From JAICYJ01 sp963737445 (GTDB lineage Bacteria; Actinomycetota; Thermoleophilia; Gaiellales; JAICJC01): 64,000 nt of DNA. A model generated the notes under the pieces. That model was not told the DNA's origin. It worked only from the letters and a program-made list of their open reading frames with translations, and did no database searches. The stretch covers positions 62,001-126,000 of the forward strand of contig CAVTSO010000015.1 of the NCBI GenBank assembly GCA_963737445.1, in the 5' to 3' direction. Positions 1 through 10,871 of the stretch are shown here, in pieces. The first letter of the stretch is position 1. Each line of letters opens with the position of its first letter. The translations under genes and the position numbers were made by a program.

Positions 1-321
1 GCCCGGGCCTGCCGACCGGCGAGGCTGCAGTGCGCATCGCCGTCGGCGAGGGCGAGGGCGTCGCCACCTCGGGTTGCGGGCGCGGCGATGGGTGAACGGC
101 GACGGCGAGATCGCGCACCACCTGATCGACCCCGCCGCCGGTCGCCCTGGACCTCGCACTCAGGCCACCGTGATCGCCGGCGACGTCGTCACCGCAGACG
201 TGCTGGCCAAGACACTGGCGCTGCGGCCGAGGCTGATCGGCGTTGCCGCCGAGAACGGCGATGATCACGGCTGGCGCTCTCACCCACACACGCGGGCGTG
301 GGATCGGCGGGTGCTGCGTGA
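1..321 (+). CDS. apbE: ApbE-type FAD:protein FMN transferase, C-terminal end (frameshifted, partial)
   Basis: This is the 3' end of a gene that begins before the window. Read across frame changes it gives VATSG, then HHLIDPAAGRPGP and TQATVIAGDVVTADVLAK. These match the ApbE C-terminal core (TSG, HHxIDPxTGxP, the ThV/aD segment). ApbE attaches FMN covalently to threonine residues of exported flavoproteins. At least two one-base indels split the frame (near 85 and 225). The probable stop TGA at 319-321 overlaps the GTG start of the ferric-reductase-like gene that follows, so the two look translationally coupled. Pairing of an FMN-binding/ApbE system with a ferric-reductase-like membrane protein is common in actinobacteria and supports both calls. 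Confidence 0.7.
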
Positions 322-846
322 TCGCATGGGAGACCGCTCGTGCAGTGCTTTCGTCGCATTCGGCTGCTACACGCTGGTGGTTGCGTGGGGCGTGCTGCTG
401 GCCGGCCGTGCCTGGCGCCCGGCGGCGCCACAGCTGGCGTTTCACCGGTTCTGTCGTCGCTGGGGCTGATCGCGGTGGTGCTGCACGTGTCGGCGGTGCT
501 GCTCGACCGACTACGCCCGGGTTCCGCTGACCGGCCTCGTGGGAGTGGGCGTGCGCCGGCCGTAATGCTGGGCGCGGCCGCGCTGTGGCTGACGGTGGCG
601 CTGCCGCTCTCGTTCCGGCTGAAGCGCGCTGGGTTCATGAGCAATCGCTGATGGAGGCGCTGCACTACTTCGGATACGCGGTGTGGGTGCTGGCGCTCAT
701 GCACGGGATCGCTTCCGGCACCGACTCTCGCTCCTGATCCGGCGATAGCAGCCTACGCCGCGTCCGGATCGATCGTCGTCGCCGCCGCATGGTGGCGCTG
801 GCTCGACCGCCCCGAGCGTTCGCAGCCGGCGAGGTCCGCAGCATGA
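318..846 (+). CDS. ferric-reductase-like transmembrane protein (frameshifted)
   Basis: Joined across three or more frame changes, the product starts at GTG 318 with VIAWETARA and continues through CYTLVVAWGVLLAGRAWRP, LAFHRF, SLGLIAVVLHVSAVLLD, AALWLTVALPLSFRLK and LHYFGYAVWVLALMHGIASG. It ends in a last hydrophobic segment, AAYAASGSIVVAAAWWRWL. That is the heme-binding membrane domain of ferric-reductase-like (FRE/MsrQ-type) proteins; the histidines in HRF, VVLH, LHY and LMH are candidate heme ligands. It would pass electrons across the membrane, probably working with the ApbE-flavinylated partner upstream. The frame breaks look like base errors, because the protein reads through cleanly once they are joined. 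Confidence 0.65.
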
Positions 847-929
847 GCACTCCGCAGTACCTTATCGGGGCGCGTCGACTACCCTCACCCTCTCGTTCCC
901 ACGCCCGCGACCCGATATCCCGAGGTGAC

Positions 930-2089
930 ATGAGACGCCGGAAAGACCAGCAGCGGACCGACGACATCGACGGGCTGTACCGCGAGCTCTACCCGTCGCT
1001 CGTTCGGTTCTCGCAGGGCATCGTCGGCAGTCGGTCGGACGCCGAGGACGCGGTGCACGACGCGTTCGTCGCCGCAGTCCGCAGCGAGCCGGCCGACGAT
1101 CCCCGGCCGTGGCTGTTCCGGATCACCCGCAACGCGTCCATCGATCTGATCCGGCGACGCCGGCCAACTGTGCCGATCGAGGCGGTGCGAGGCCGGCCTG
1201 CCCGCGATCAGTTCGGCCGGCCCCCAGGCCTCGGCCGAGCTGACCGAGCAGCTGGAGCTGATGCGGCGGGGCTGGATGCGCTCCCGGAACGGGCGCACCG
1301 CGATCCTGCTGCGCGAGCTGGCGGACTGCCCTACTCCGAGATCGGCAGGTGCTCGACACCACCGAGGGCAACGTCAAGGTGCTGATCTTCCGGGCGCGGG
1401 CGTCGCTCCACGAGCTCGACCGAGGCCATCGAGCTCGACTGCGAGTCTGTGCGCATGACGCTCTCGGCCGCCGCGGACGGCGAGGCCAGGGTCCAGACCG
1501 CGCCCGCGCCAGGCTGCACGCAGCGCACTGCAACGCCTGCCGTAGCTTCACGGGCGCGATCGGCAGCCAGCGCGTTGCGATCGTGGCCCTGGTGCCGCTG
1601 TTCGCGGCGCCGCATGCCCTCGGCATGGCCGGCGGAGGAGGCGTTGTCGGCGGCGGCATCACCGGAGTCAAGGCCGCGGTGGCCGGGATGCTGGCGGTGG
1701 CCACGGTCGGTGTCAGCGCCGGAGGCGTTGCCGTCTGGGACCAGTCGCACGCTCACCCCGTACCACCGCCCCAGATCGCGGCAGCGGGCGTTCCCGGCTC
1801 CACCGGCCACAGCGAGGGCAGCCACGAGCAGGCTCGGGGCGAGGCCACCGACACGTCCGAGCAGGCAGATGCCGGCGCCGGCGCGGAACCGGGCGACGGC
1901 AACGGCAGCGGCAGCGGCGGCGACAATGAGGCCGAGACGTCGGCCGGCGCCGGCACCCAGTTCGCATCGCTGACGGGTCCGGCTCCCGGTGCCGGCGCGC
2001 CCGCCGCCGGCACCACCACCTCCGACGACACGGCGTCGAACCGGCGCGCCGCGTCCGAGTCCAGCGACGACACGTCGCAGACGGTATAG
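930..2089 (+). CDS. ECF-type sigma-70 factor with C-terminal anti-sigma-like zinc motif, hydrophobic helix and Gly-rich tail (frameshifted)
   Basis: The ATG at 930 follows a GAGGTG-like site. Region 2 is clear (YRELYPSLVRFSQGIVGS, EDAVHDAFVAAV, RPWLFRITRNASIDLIRRRR). Region 4 appears only after switching frames (AILLRELA, PYSEIG, LDTTEGNVKVLIFRARASL). The protein does not stop there. It runs into a His/Cys cluster (RLHAAHCNACRSF) like the HxxxCxxC motif of zinc-binding anti-sigma factors, then a Gly-rich hydrophobic stretch (GVKAAVAGMLAVATVGVSAG), then about 110 residues rich in Gly, Ser, Ala and acidic residues. I infer a membrane-tethered, self-inhibited sigma factor. Three or more indels occur between 1190 and 1500. 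Confidence 0.7.
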
Positions 2090-2179
2090 GAGCTGGGGAA
2101 CTGATATGTTATCTGTTCAGGCAACCCAACCGGGAGCCGAAGCCGATAATGGTCATGCTCGGCTAGCCTGTCGGCTGGC

Positions 2180-3939
2180 GTGTCACACGTGGATCCTCCC
2201 GATCTTCCGATGTGGCCGACGCTCCGACGACTGCTCACGCTGTGGCGTGGGGAGTGGCGGTCGGTCGCGCTCGGTCTCGTTTGCGCCTTCGCATACACGG
2301 CGTTGTCGTTGGCGATCCCGACCCTGCTGCAGCGCGCCATCGACAACGCGATCGTGCCCAAGGACCTGTCCAAGCTGACGCCCTACGTGGCGGCGGCGTT
2401 CGTGCTGGGTCTGCTGCGCTTCTGCGTCAACTTCATCCGCCGCTACGCGACGTCGCGGATCGGCGTCCACATCGAGGCGCGCGTGCGAGAGCTGCTGTAC
2501 TCGGCCTACCTCGACTTCCCGCGCGCGTTCTTCGACCGCCACGCCACCGGCCAGGTGGTGTCGCGCGCGACCAACGACCTGTACCCGATCCGCTACTTCA
2601 TCGGCTGGGGCATGGTGCAGGGCGCGCAGAGCGCGATGATGATCGTGGGCGCGGCCATCCTGCTCGGGTTCGTGAACCTGCGGCTGACCATCTACACCGG
2701 CCTCTCGCTGCCGCTGATCGGCCTGCTTGCCTGGCTGTTCGCCCACCGCGTGATGCCGATCTCACGCCGCGTGCAGCAGCGCAAGGGCGACGTGACCGAG
2801 GCCGCCGACGAAGCGGTCGTTGGCATCGAGATGGTGCAGGCGTTCGGCCGCGAGGACGATGTGCGGGGCCGCTTCGGCGAGAAGGCCGAGAGCGTCCGCG
2901 ACGTGGTGCTGGAGCAGGCCGGCGTCGAGGCTCAGCACCTGCCCGGGCTGTTCTTCCTGCCCACGCTCTCGATCGCGGCGGTGGTCTTCTTCGGCGGCCG
3001 CGACGTGATCAACGGCGATCTCACGATCGGCCAGTTCGTCCTGTTCAACACCATCCTGCTGCAGCTGGCGTGGCCGCTGGAGTCGCTGGGCTGGATCACG
3101 AACCTGGCCCAGCGGGCGCTGGCCTCGGCCGGCCGCAGCTTCGCCTGGATCGAGGGCATCGATCGCCTGCCGGAGGCGGCCGAGCCTCTGCCGGCGCCGG
3201 CCGGCCCGCAGCCGATCAGCTTCCGGGGCGCGCACTTCGCGTACGCCGACGAGGATGAGGTGCTGACCGGCGTCGACCTGGAGGTCGGGGCCGGTGAGAT
3301 CGTGGCCGTGTGCGGCGCCACCGGATCGGGCAAGACCTCGCTCCTGAACCTGGCCGCGCGGCTCTACGACCCGACGCGAGGGACGGGTGCTGGTGGGCGG
3401 CACCGACCTGCGCGACCTGCGGCTCGAGGACGTGCGGTCGGCCATGTCGATCGTGACGCAGCGGCCGATCCTGTTCTCGATCCCGCTGCGCGACAACCTC
3501 ATGATCGGACGCCCGGACGCCAGCTGGGATGAGGTGCTGGCGGCCAGCGAGGCGGCCGGGGTGGCCGCGTTCGTCAACGACCTGCCGGACGGCTACGACA
3601 CCATGATCGGCGAGCGCGGGGTCAACCTGTCCGGCGGCCAGAGGCAGCGAGTCGCGCTGGCGCGGGCGCTGCTGGCCGAGTCGGGCGCGATCCTGATGGA
3701 CGACCCGCTGTCGGCGGTGGACACCGAGACCGAGCGCACGCTGCCTGCGCACCGTCGGGCCGGCGCTGCGCGGCCGCACGGTGCTGGTCGCGACCCAGCG
3801 GCTGTCGACGGTGGTGCTCGCGGACCGGGCGGTGGTGCTGCGGGACGGCAAGCTCGTCGAGCAGGGCACGCCGGCAGAGCTGGCCGCGCTGGGTGGGGAC
3901 TTCACGGCGCTGTTCGGAGACGAGACGCGTGCGGCATAG
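2180..3939 (+). CDS. ABC exporter half-transporter, degenerate ATP-site subunit (frameshifted)
   Basis: Type I exporter layout: a membrane domain of about 320 residues, then a nucleotide-binding domain. Walker A is GATGSGKTS (about 3316), the signature LSGGQRQRVALARALL (about 3628) and Walker B ILMDDPLSAVD (about 3690). The usual catalytic Glu after Walker B is Asp, and the switch histidine is Gln (VATQRLS). This is the pattern of the non-catalytic half of heterodimeric exporters such as TM287/288. Frame breaks lie near 3380 and 3745. The start is GTG 2180; ATG 2210 is also possible. The stop overlaps the start of the next half-transporter, its likely partner. Confidence 0.85.
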
Positions 3940-5666
3940 CCATCGCAGCGGGCTCAGCCGCCTGACCACCTACCTGCAGGGCCGACGACTGGCCGTGTTC
4001 GTGCTGGTGCTGGTCGCGACCGGGCAGGCGCATCTGCCAGACCGGCGGATGGCTGCTCGTGCGCGCCGCGATCGACAACGGCATCGGCGACTCGAACAGC
4101 GAGTACCTGACCGTGGTGGTCGTGATCTACATCCTGGTCGGGGCGATCGGCTGGGTGCTCAGCGCCATCCTCATCCGCGGCCTGGCCGGGGTCGGTCAGG
4201 GGATCGTGCTGGGGCTGCGCCGCGACCTGTTCGAGCACCTCACCTCGCTGTCGCTGCGGTACTTCTCCGAGCAGCGCGCGGGCTGGATCATCGCCCGGCT
4301 GACCAGCGACGTGGATGCGCTGTCGGACGCGCTGTCGCAGGGCCTGCCGACGCTGGCGGCGAACGTCGTGCTGCTGCCGACAGCGATCGTGGTGGTCTTC
4401 ATCGTCGACTGGCGTCTGGGCATGATCTCGTTCATCGTGCTGCCGCCGGCGCTGGTGCTGACGCGCTGGTTCCAGCGCACGTCTTCGGTGGCCCAGCTGG
4501 AGGTCCGTAACCGGATCGCCGCGGTCACCGCGCACATGGCCGAGTCGGTGGCGGGCATGGCGATCGTGCAGGCATTCAACCGCGAGCGCGCCTTCCAGGA
4601 CGAGTTCGACACGCTGAACGAGGAGAACCGCCGGGCCAACGTCCGCACGCAGACGCTGCTGTCGTTCTTCTTCCCGTCGATCGAGCTGCTGGGGCTGATC
4701 TCCACCACCGCCGTGCTGCTGCTGGGCGCGCACCTCTACGTGGACGGGGACATCAGCATCGGGACGCTGATCACCGCCATGTATCTGCTGCAGTTGGTGT
4801 TCCAGCCGCTGCAGGAGCTGTCCGACGTGTACAGCCAGATGCAGTCGGCGGCGGCCGCGATGGTCAAGATCAGCTCGGTGCTGGACGCCGAGAGCGACAT
4901 CGGCGACCGGCCGGGCGCCGGTCCCATGCCGCAGATTGACGGCCGCCTGCAGCTCGACCGGATCCGCTTTGCCTACGGCGACAACGAAGTGTTGCACGGC
5001 GTCGGCGCCGAGGTCGCAGCGGGCGGCTGCCTCGCCCTGGTGGGCCAATCAGGCGGCGGCAAGTCGACCGTGGCCAAGCTGATCGCGCGCTTCTACGACC
5101 CGGTCGAGGGAGCCGTGCGGGTCGACGGCATCGACGTGCGCGACGTGCAGCTGCGCAGCTATCGCCGGCAGCTGGGCGTGGTGCTGCAGGATCCGTTCCT
5201 GTTCTCGGGCACGATCGCCGACAACATCCGCTTCGCGCGGCCGGACGCGACCGATGAGCAGGTGCGCGACACGGCGGCGGCGGTCGGCGTCGACCGGATC
5301 GCGGCGCGGCTGCACGGCGGCCTCGACCACGTGGTGCGCGAGGGCGGTGCCGGCCTCTCGGCGGGCGAGCGCCAGCTGATCTCGATCGCGCGGGCGCTGC
5401 TGGCCGACCCGCGCATCCTGATCCTGGACGAGGCCACCTCGAACATCGACCGGCCCACCGAGATCCAGATCGAGCGCGCGCTCGACCGGCTGCTCCGCGG
5501 CCGCACGTCGGTGATCATCGCCCACCGCCTGGCGACGGTGCGGCGCGCCGACGAGATCCTGGTGGTCGATCACGGCAACGTGATCCAGCGCGGCTCGGAG
5601 TCCGACCTGCTTGCGGTGGACGGCCCGTTCCGGCGGCTTGCGCACGACCTGCGCAGTGTAGGCTGA
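3929..5666 (+). CDS. ABC exporter half-transporter, catalytic subunit (frameshifted near the start)
   Basis: Start GTG 3929 overlaps the stop of the upstream half-transporter by 11 bases. One indel near 4030-4055 separates the first 35 residues from the rest. Six membrane helices are followed by an ATPase domain with Walker A GQSGGGKST (about 5045), Walker B ILILDEATSNID with the catalytic Glu (about 5418) and H-loop IIAHRLATV. Its signature is LSAGERQ rather than LSGGQ. In a heterodimer this weak signature faces the Asp/Gln site of the first subunit, while its own intact Walker/Glu/His set faces the partner's canonical LSGGQ. The exported substrate cannot be told from sequence. Confidence 0.85.
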
Positions 5667-5671
5667 CCACG

Positions 5672-6634
5672 GTGCCCAAGAGCTCCAGCGCTACCCTGCT
5701 GCACCTGTCAGAGCGGGAGGTGCAGGACCACCTGCCTCCGCCACGCGAGGCGATCGCATTGGTGCGCGACGCGATGGCGGCGCTGGCCGACGGATCGGCC
5801 GAGCTGCCGCCCAAGCCGGCGGTGCATCCGCGCAGCGACGGATTCGCAAATGCCATGCCCGCATACCTCCGCGACGGCGACCTGCTGGGCCTGAAGTGGG
5901 TGGCCTCATACCCGGGCAACGTCGCGCATGGCCTGCCCACCGTGAACGGCCTGGTCGTGTTGTCCAGCCCGGAGACGGGCATGCCGGCGGCGGTGATGGG
6001 AGCGGCCGCGCTGACCGGTGCCCGCACGGCCGCCGTCTCCGGTGCCTGCATCGATGCGCTCGCGCCTGCCGCGCCCGGCCACGTCGCCATCACGGGCGCC
6101 GGTCTGCAGGCGCGGACGCACCTGACAATGCTGGCCGCGATCGGCCGTGACCAGGTGACCGTGTTCGCGCGGCGTGACGAGGCGGCCGCCGAGCTGCGGG
6201 AGTGGGCGGCCGAGCACGCGCCGAGCGTGCGGCTGACGTGTGTGGGATCCGCGCGGGAGGCGGTGCTGGAGGCAGCGGTGGTGGTCACCGCGCTGCCGAT
6301 CGGCGTTCCCGGGCTGCTGCTCGATCCCGCCTGGGTCCGGGTCGACGCGCTGCTGCTGCCGCTCGACTACGGCACCTCGGTCGGGGCCGACCTGGCCGCG
6401 CAGGGCGCGCTCTATGCCGACGACGTCGAGCAGCTGCTGCGATACCGCGACGCCGGCGCCTTCGCCGGCTACCGCGACCCGGACGGCTACTGCGGAACGG
6501 CGATCCGGCAGCCGCGGCCGGGCGGACTGGTGGTGTGCCAGAACCTGGGCAACGGCGCCGCCGACCTCGTGGTCGCCGACTACGTGCTGCGCTCGGCCTT
6601 GGCCGCCGGGTCGGGCACCGTGCTGAACCTGTAG
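5672..6634 (+). CDS. ornithine cyclodeaminase / mu-crystallin family protein
   Basis: Intact 320-residue protein of the OCD/Mu-crystallin family, NAD(P)-dependent enzymes that include ornithine cyclodeaminase and alanine dehydrogenase-like members. Family features are the substrate-side loop LLGLKWVASYPGN, the segment LPTVNGLVVLSSPETGMP and the Rossmann fold start VAITGAGLQARTHL. The start is GTG 5672. A TAGGCT box (5659-5664) lies 7 bases upstream, inside the end of the ABC gene, so it may have its own leaderless promoter. Substrate is not predictable. Its 3' end overlaps the convergent P-type ATPase gene by 55 bases. Confidence 0.85.
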   Translation: MPKSSSATLLHLSEREVQDHLPPPREAIALVRDAMAALADGSAELPPKPAVHPRSDGFANAMPAYLRDGDLLGLKWVASYPGNVAHGLPTVNGLVVLSSPETGMPAAVMGAAALTGARTAAVSGACIDALAPAAPGHVAITGAGLQARTHLTMLAAIGRDQVTVFARRDEAAAELREWAAEHAPSVRLTCVGSAREAVLEAAVVVTALPIGVPGLLLDPAWVRVDALLLPLDYGTSVGADLAAQGALYADDVEQLLRYRDAGAFAGYRDPDGYCGTAIRQPRPGGLVVCQNLGNGAADLVVADYVLRSALAAGSGTVLNL

Positions 6635-8977
6635 GGAGACAGCCCCAGCTTGCCCAGCAGCCAGGCGGCCGCCACGGACACGACCACGATCACGATCACC
6701 GACCACAGACCCGGCACGGCCAGGGCGAAGAACTCGCGCAGGTCCTCCGAGCCGAGCATCGCCAGGAAGCCGCCGCCCAGGCAGGCGGCCAGCGCCACCA
6801 CCTCGGCCGCGTAGCGCCGGCTGGTCTGCATGCGCTCGGCCTCAAGCACGAGCAACAGGTAGAGGCCGACGAAGACGAACACCGTGACGGCGGCGGTGCG
6901 GCCAGCAAGCTGGTCGTGCCCGTGCACGTCGGCCACCGCCAGGTAGGCGGTCAGCGTGGCGGCGCCCAGCACCGCCCCGGCCGGCAGAGCGAACCGCAGC
7001 ACGCGCCGCAGGAAGCTCCCCTGCTCGGTCGTGCTGCCGCCCGGCCCCAGCGCCAGCAGGAAGCCGGGCACGCCCACCGTGAAGGTGGCGGCCAGCGACA
7101 GGTGGCGCGGCAGCAGCGGGAACTCGGCCGTCCACAGCCCGAACGTGGCGATCACGAAGGCGGCGAACACCGACTTGGTGACGAACAGCTTGGCCACGCG
7201 CTGCACGTTGTTGATGATCTTGCGGCCCTCACCGACCGCGTCGGGGATGGCGCCGAAACGATCGGCCACCAGCACGCTGTCGGCGACGCTCTTGGCCAGC
7301 TGCGTGCCGCTACCCAGAGCCACAGCCAGCCGCGCGCCCTTCATCGCCGGGACGTCGTTGACGCCGTCGCCGATCATGGCCACGTAGGCGCCGTGACCGG
7401 TCAGCGCTGCGATCAGGGCACGCTTGTGGTCGGGGCTGAGCCAGCGAACACCGTCGCGTCGCGCGCAACGGCCGCCAGCTGTGCCGGATCCTGGGGCAGG
7501 TCGGATCCTTGCCTGGGCGCGCCGGCCACGCGGATACCGGCGCGGGCGGCGACGGCGGCCACCGTCGCCGGCGAGTCGCCCGACATCACCTTCACGTCGA
7601 CGTCCTGGCGGTAGAGGAAGGCGATCGTGTCTGCGGCGTCGTCACGCAGCCGCTCCTCGAGCACCACCAGCGCCAGCGGCTCGATCCGAGGCGTACCGCC
7701 ACCGCCATCCGCCGGGGACACGACCTGCTCGGCCCGCCCGAATGCCAGCACCCGGCGGCCCTCCTGCTCGTGTCCCGACACCTCGGCCGGCAGCCGGCCG
7801 GCCAGCAGCACATCCGGGGCGCCCAGCACCAGCCAGCCGTCCTCGCGCCGGATGCCGCTCCACTTCCATCGCGACGAGAACGGCACCTCGTCCAGCGCGT
7901 GTGCGGGCGCGCCCGGCAGGCCGGCGGCGACGGCGTCCAGGGTGGAGTTGCGGGCCTCGGCGCTGGCCGCGTAGCCGGAGACGAGCGTCCGGACGTCGTG
8001 CTCCGCGGCGCCGCCCAGCGGGACAACGCTGTGCAGCGCCAGGTTGCCGTCGGTGAGCGTGCCGGTCTTGTCCAGGCAGACGGTGTCGACGTTGGCCAGC
8101 GACTCGATCGCGTTCATGTACTGCACGAGCATGCCCTTGCGCGACAGCCGCACGGCGCCGACCGCGAAGGTGAGGCTCATCAACAGCACCAGCCCCTCGG
8201 GGATCATGGTGACGATGCCGGCCGTGGCGGTCGCGACGGCCTCGCGGAAGGGGGTGTCGCGCGCCGCCAGTGTCCACACCAGGGCGGCCCCAGTGGCACC
8301 ATCACCGCAACCAGCAGCCGCAGCAGCTGGTTCACCTGCTGCTCGAGCGGAGAGCGCTGCGCCGTGTTCTCCCGGGCCGTCCCCAGCAGCTGCCATGCGT
8401 AGCTCTCGGGGCCGGTGCCGGTGACGAGGTAGCCGCCGCTGCCCTCGACGCAGAACGAGCCGGACAGCACGCGCTCGCCCTCGGCCCGCGCCACCGGCAG
8501 CGACTCACCCGTCAGCGGCGACTCGTCCAGCATCAGGCCCACCGAGCGCGCCACATCGCCGTCGGCCAGCACCTGATCGCCGGAGCGCAGCGTGACCAGG
8601 TCGCCATCGACGACGTCGTTCAGGTGCAGCATGCGCTCGGCGCCGTCCCGCACCACCCGCGCCTGCGGCGCCACCAGCAGCGCGGCCCGGTCGAGCACAC
8701 GTTTGGCGCGCAGCTCCTGGATGATCCCGATCGAGGCGTTCGCGATCAGGATGCCCGCGAACAGGCCGTCCGCATACTGGCCGCTGACCAGGATCAGCAC
8801 CAGAAAGACGGCCAGGATCAGGTTGAACAGCGTCAGCGTGTTGGACCGCACGATGCTCTTGACCGAGCGGCTGGAGGGCGGCGGGGGGACCTCACCCCGC
8901 TGCGCGAGGCGCCGGGCGGCCTCCTGCTCGCTGAGGCCGGTGGCTGCGGCCTCCGGCTCCTGCGACTCCTCAATCAC
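6580..8977 (-). CDS. P-type cation-transporting ATPase, CtpE-like (frameshifted)
   Basis: Read on the minus strand from about 8977 (GTG, VIEESQEPEAA). In order: N-terminal actuator region with LTGESLPV, transmembrane segment with the ion-site motif MIPEGLVLLMS, phosphorylation site DKTGTLTDG, and hinge MIGDGVNDVPAMKGA followed by C-terminal membrane helices. The layout and the IPEGL motif resemble mycobacterial CtpE, a calcium-uptake P-type ATPase, so Ca2+ is a reasonable but unproven substrate. Frames change near 8290 and 7420. It is divergent from purE, with only about 25 bases between the two starts. Confidence 0.8.
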
Positions 8978-9001
8978 GGAGGTCAGTGTAGTGTCCTCGC
9001 C

Positions 9002-9510
9002 ATGAGCGACGGCACCGCCCCGCTGGTCGGCAGTGATCATGGGCTCGCGGTCCGACTGGGAGACGATGCGCCACGCGGCCGAGACGCTCGAGCGAGCTGG
9101 GCGTGCCGCACGAGGTGCGCGTGGTGCTCGGCCCATCGCACGCCCGATCTGCTGTTCGAGTACGCGGCCACGGCGCCGAGCGCGCGGCTCGAGGTGATCA
9201 TCGCCGGGGCGGGCGGCGCGGCCCACCTGCCCGGCATGGCGGCCGCCAAGACCGTGCTGCCGGTGCTCGGCGTGCCGGTGCGAGTCAAGGCGCTGCACGG
9301 CATCGACTCGCTGCTGTCGATCGTGCAGATGCCGGCCGGCATCCCGGTCGGGCACGCTGGCGATCGGCCGGGCCGGCGCCGATCAACGCCGCGCTGCTGG
9401 CGGCGGCCATCCTGGCCACAGCGGACGCCGAGCGTCGCGGCCGCGCTCGAGCCGTTCCGCGCGCGCGCAGACGCAGACGTGTCCTCGGCCAACCCGGATC
9501 CGCGGAGTAG
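9002..9510 (+). CDS. purE: N5-carboxyaminoimidazole ribonucleotide mutase PurE (frameshifted)
   Basis: The joined reading gives IMGSRSDWETMRHAAETLE, RLGVPHEVRVV, AHRTPDLLFEYA, EVIIAGAGGAAHLPGM and PVLGVPVRVKALHGIDSLLSIVQMP. This is the PurE fold with the SxSDW and GGAAHLPGM active-site segments. It moves the carboxyl group of N5-CAIR to give CAIR in purine synthesis. At least four indels break the frame. ATG 9002 is 7 bases after a TAGTGT box (8989-8994), a leaderless-type promoter. purK starts 5 bases after the stop, so the pair forms a classic purEK operon. Confidence 0.85.
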
Positions 9511-9514
9511 CGAG

Positions 9515-10596
9515 ATGCGCGCGTCGGCGTGCTGGGCGGCGGTCAGCTCGGGCGCATGCTGGCGCTGGCGGGCTATCCGCTCGGGCTCGCGTTTCCGCTT
9601 CGCTCGATCCGGCCGCGGACGCCGCGCCGGCGCAGGTGGCCGAGCTGATCGTCGGCCGCCTACGACGACCCGACGGCGCTCGACCGGCTGCGCCGCGAGC
9701 GACGTGGTCACCTACGAGTTCGAGAACGTGCCGGTCGCGGCCGCGCGAGCGCCTGGCCGAGCGCGTGCCGGTGCTGCCCGCCGCCCGCGGCGCTCGCGGT
9801 GGCCCAGGATCGCTTGCAGCGAGAAGCGGCTCTTCGCCGCGCTCGGCATCCCGACGCCGCCGTTCGCGCGCGTCGGACTCGCCGACGGCTCGAGCGGCGC
9901 GCTCGGCACATCGGCCTGCCGGCTCCTCAAGACGCGCCGCCTCGGCTACGACGGCAAGGGCCAGTCGCGTGCTGCGCGACGCGGCCGACGTCGCGGCGGC
10001 GTGGCGCGAGCTCGGCAGCGTGCCGCTGATCCTCGAAGGCTTCGTCCCCTTCGACGCGAGCTGTCGATCCTGGCGGTGCGCGGCCGCGACGGGAGCTCGC
10101 CTTCTATCCGCTGGTCGAGAACCACCACCGCGACGGCATCCTGCGCGCTCACGCTCGCGCCCGCGCCGGACGTCGACGCGGCGCTGCAGGCGCTGGCCGA
10201 GCGCTACGCCCGCCGTGCTGAACGAGCTCGACTACGTCGGCGTGCTGGCGCTCGAGCTGTTCCAGGTCGGGCGAGCGGCTGCTGGCCAACGAGATGGCGC
10301 CGCGCGTCCACAACTCCGGCCACTGGACATCGAGGGCGCCGAGACCAGCCAGTTCGAGAACCACCTGCGCGCCGTGCTCGGCCTGCCGCTCGGCTCCACG
10401 GCGCTGCCGCGGGCCGTGCGCGATGGTCAACCTGATCGGCGCAGCGCCTGCCGACCGCCGAGCTGCTGCCGTGCCCGGCGCGCACCTGCACCTGTACGGC
10501 AAGGCGCCGCGCCCGGGCCGCAAGGTCGGCCACGTCACAGTCAGCGGCGACGGCGACCGGCGGGCGATCGCGGTGTTGGCCAACGCCGCCGGCTAG
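9515..10596 (+). CDS. purK: N5-carboxyaminoimidazole ribonucleotide synthase PurK (heavily frameshifted)
   Basis: ATP-grasp enzyme that makes N5-CAIR from AIR, bicarbonate and ATP, the step before PurE. Pieces in order across frames: GVLGGGQLGRMLALAG, SDVVTYEFENVPV, EKRLFAALGIPTPPFARV, KTRRLGYDGKGQ, VPLILEGFVPFD, NELDYVGVLALELFQVG, NEMAPRVHNSGHWT, TSQFENHLRAVLGLPLGST and VNLIG. All the expected ATP-grasp and PurK signatures are there in the right order, but the frame changes roughly every 60-100 bases. A purine auxotroph with this much decay would be unlikely to keep every motif, so base errors are the better explanation. Confidence 0.85.
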
Positions 10597-10871
10597 CGGC
10601 GGCGGCCGTCGATGAAGGCGGCGTGCACGGCGTGGTCCTCGACCTCCGGATCGGGCAGGCCATGTGCCTGGAGCAGGCCGGTGATCGCCCCGGCCACGAA
10701 CGTCTCGTACGTCTCGCGGTCAGGGCACGTGTCGACGACGATGATGCCGTCGTCGGCGCGCAGGCACAGGTGCAGCCGCATGTTGGCGGCCGGGATCTCG
10801 GCCACCATCGCGTCGTAGCGGCGCAGCAGGTCGTCCGGATCGCCTCTGAACGTCCAGATCGAGGCGTGCAT
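10593..10871 (-). CDS. small protein, possible dimeric alpha/beta-barrel fold
   Basis: Intact 92-residue protein with no family I can name securely. The N-terminal MHASIWTFRGDPDDLLRRYD and the mid-segment GIIVVDTCPDRETYETF resemble the ferredoxin-like dimeric barrel of antibiotic-biosynthesis-monooxygenase and related stress proteins, which is only a shape argument. The start ATG at 10871 touches the stop of the upstream acetyltransferase-like gene, so the two are probably co-transcribed. It is convergent with purK, overlapping its end by 4 bases. Confidence 0.45.
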   Translation of the reverse strand: MHASIWTFRGDPDDLLRRYDAMVAEIPAANMRLHLCLRADDGIIVVDTCPDRETYETFVAGAITGLLQAHGLPDPEVEDHAVHAAFIDGRRR

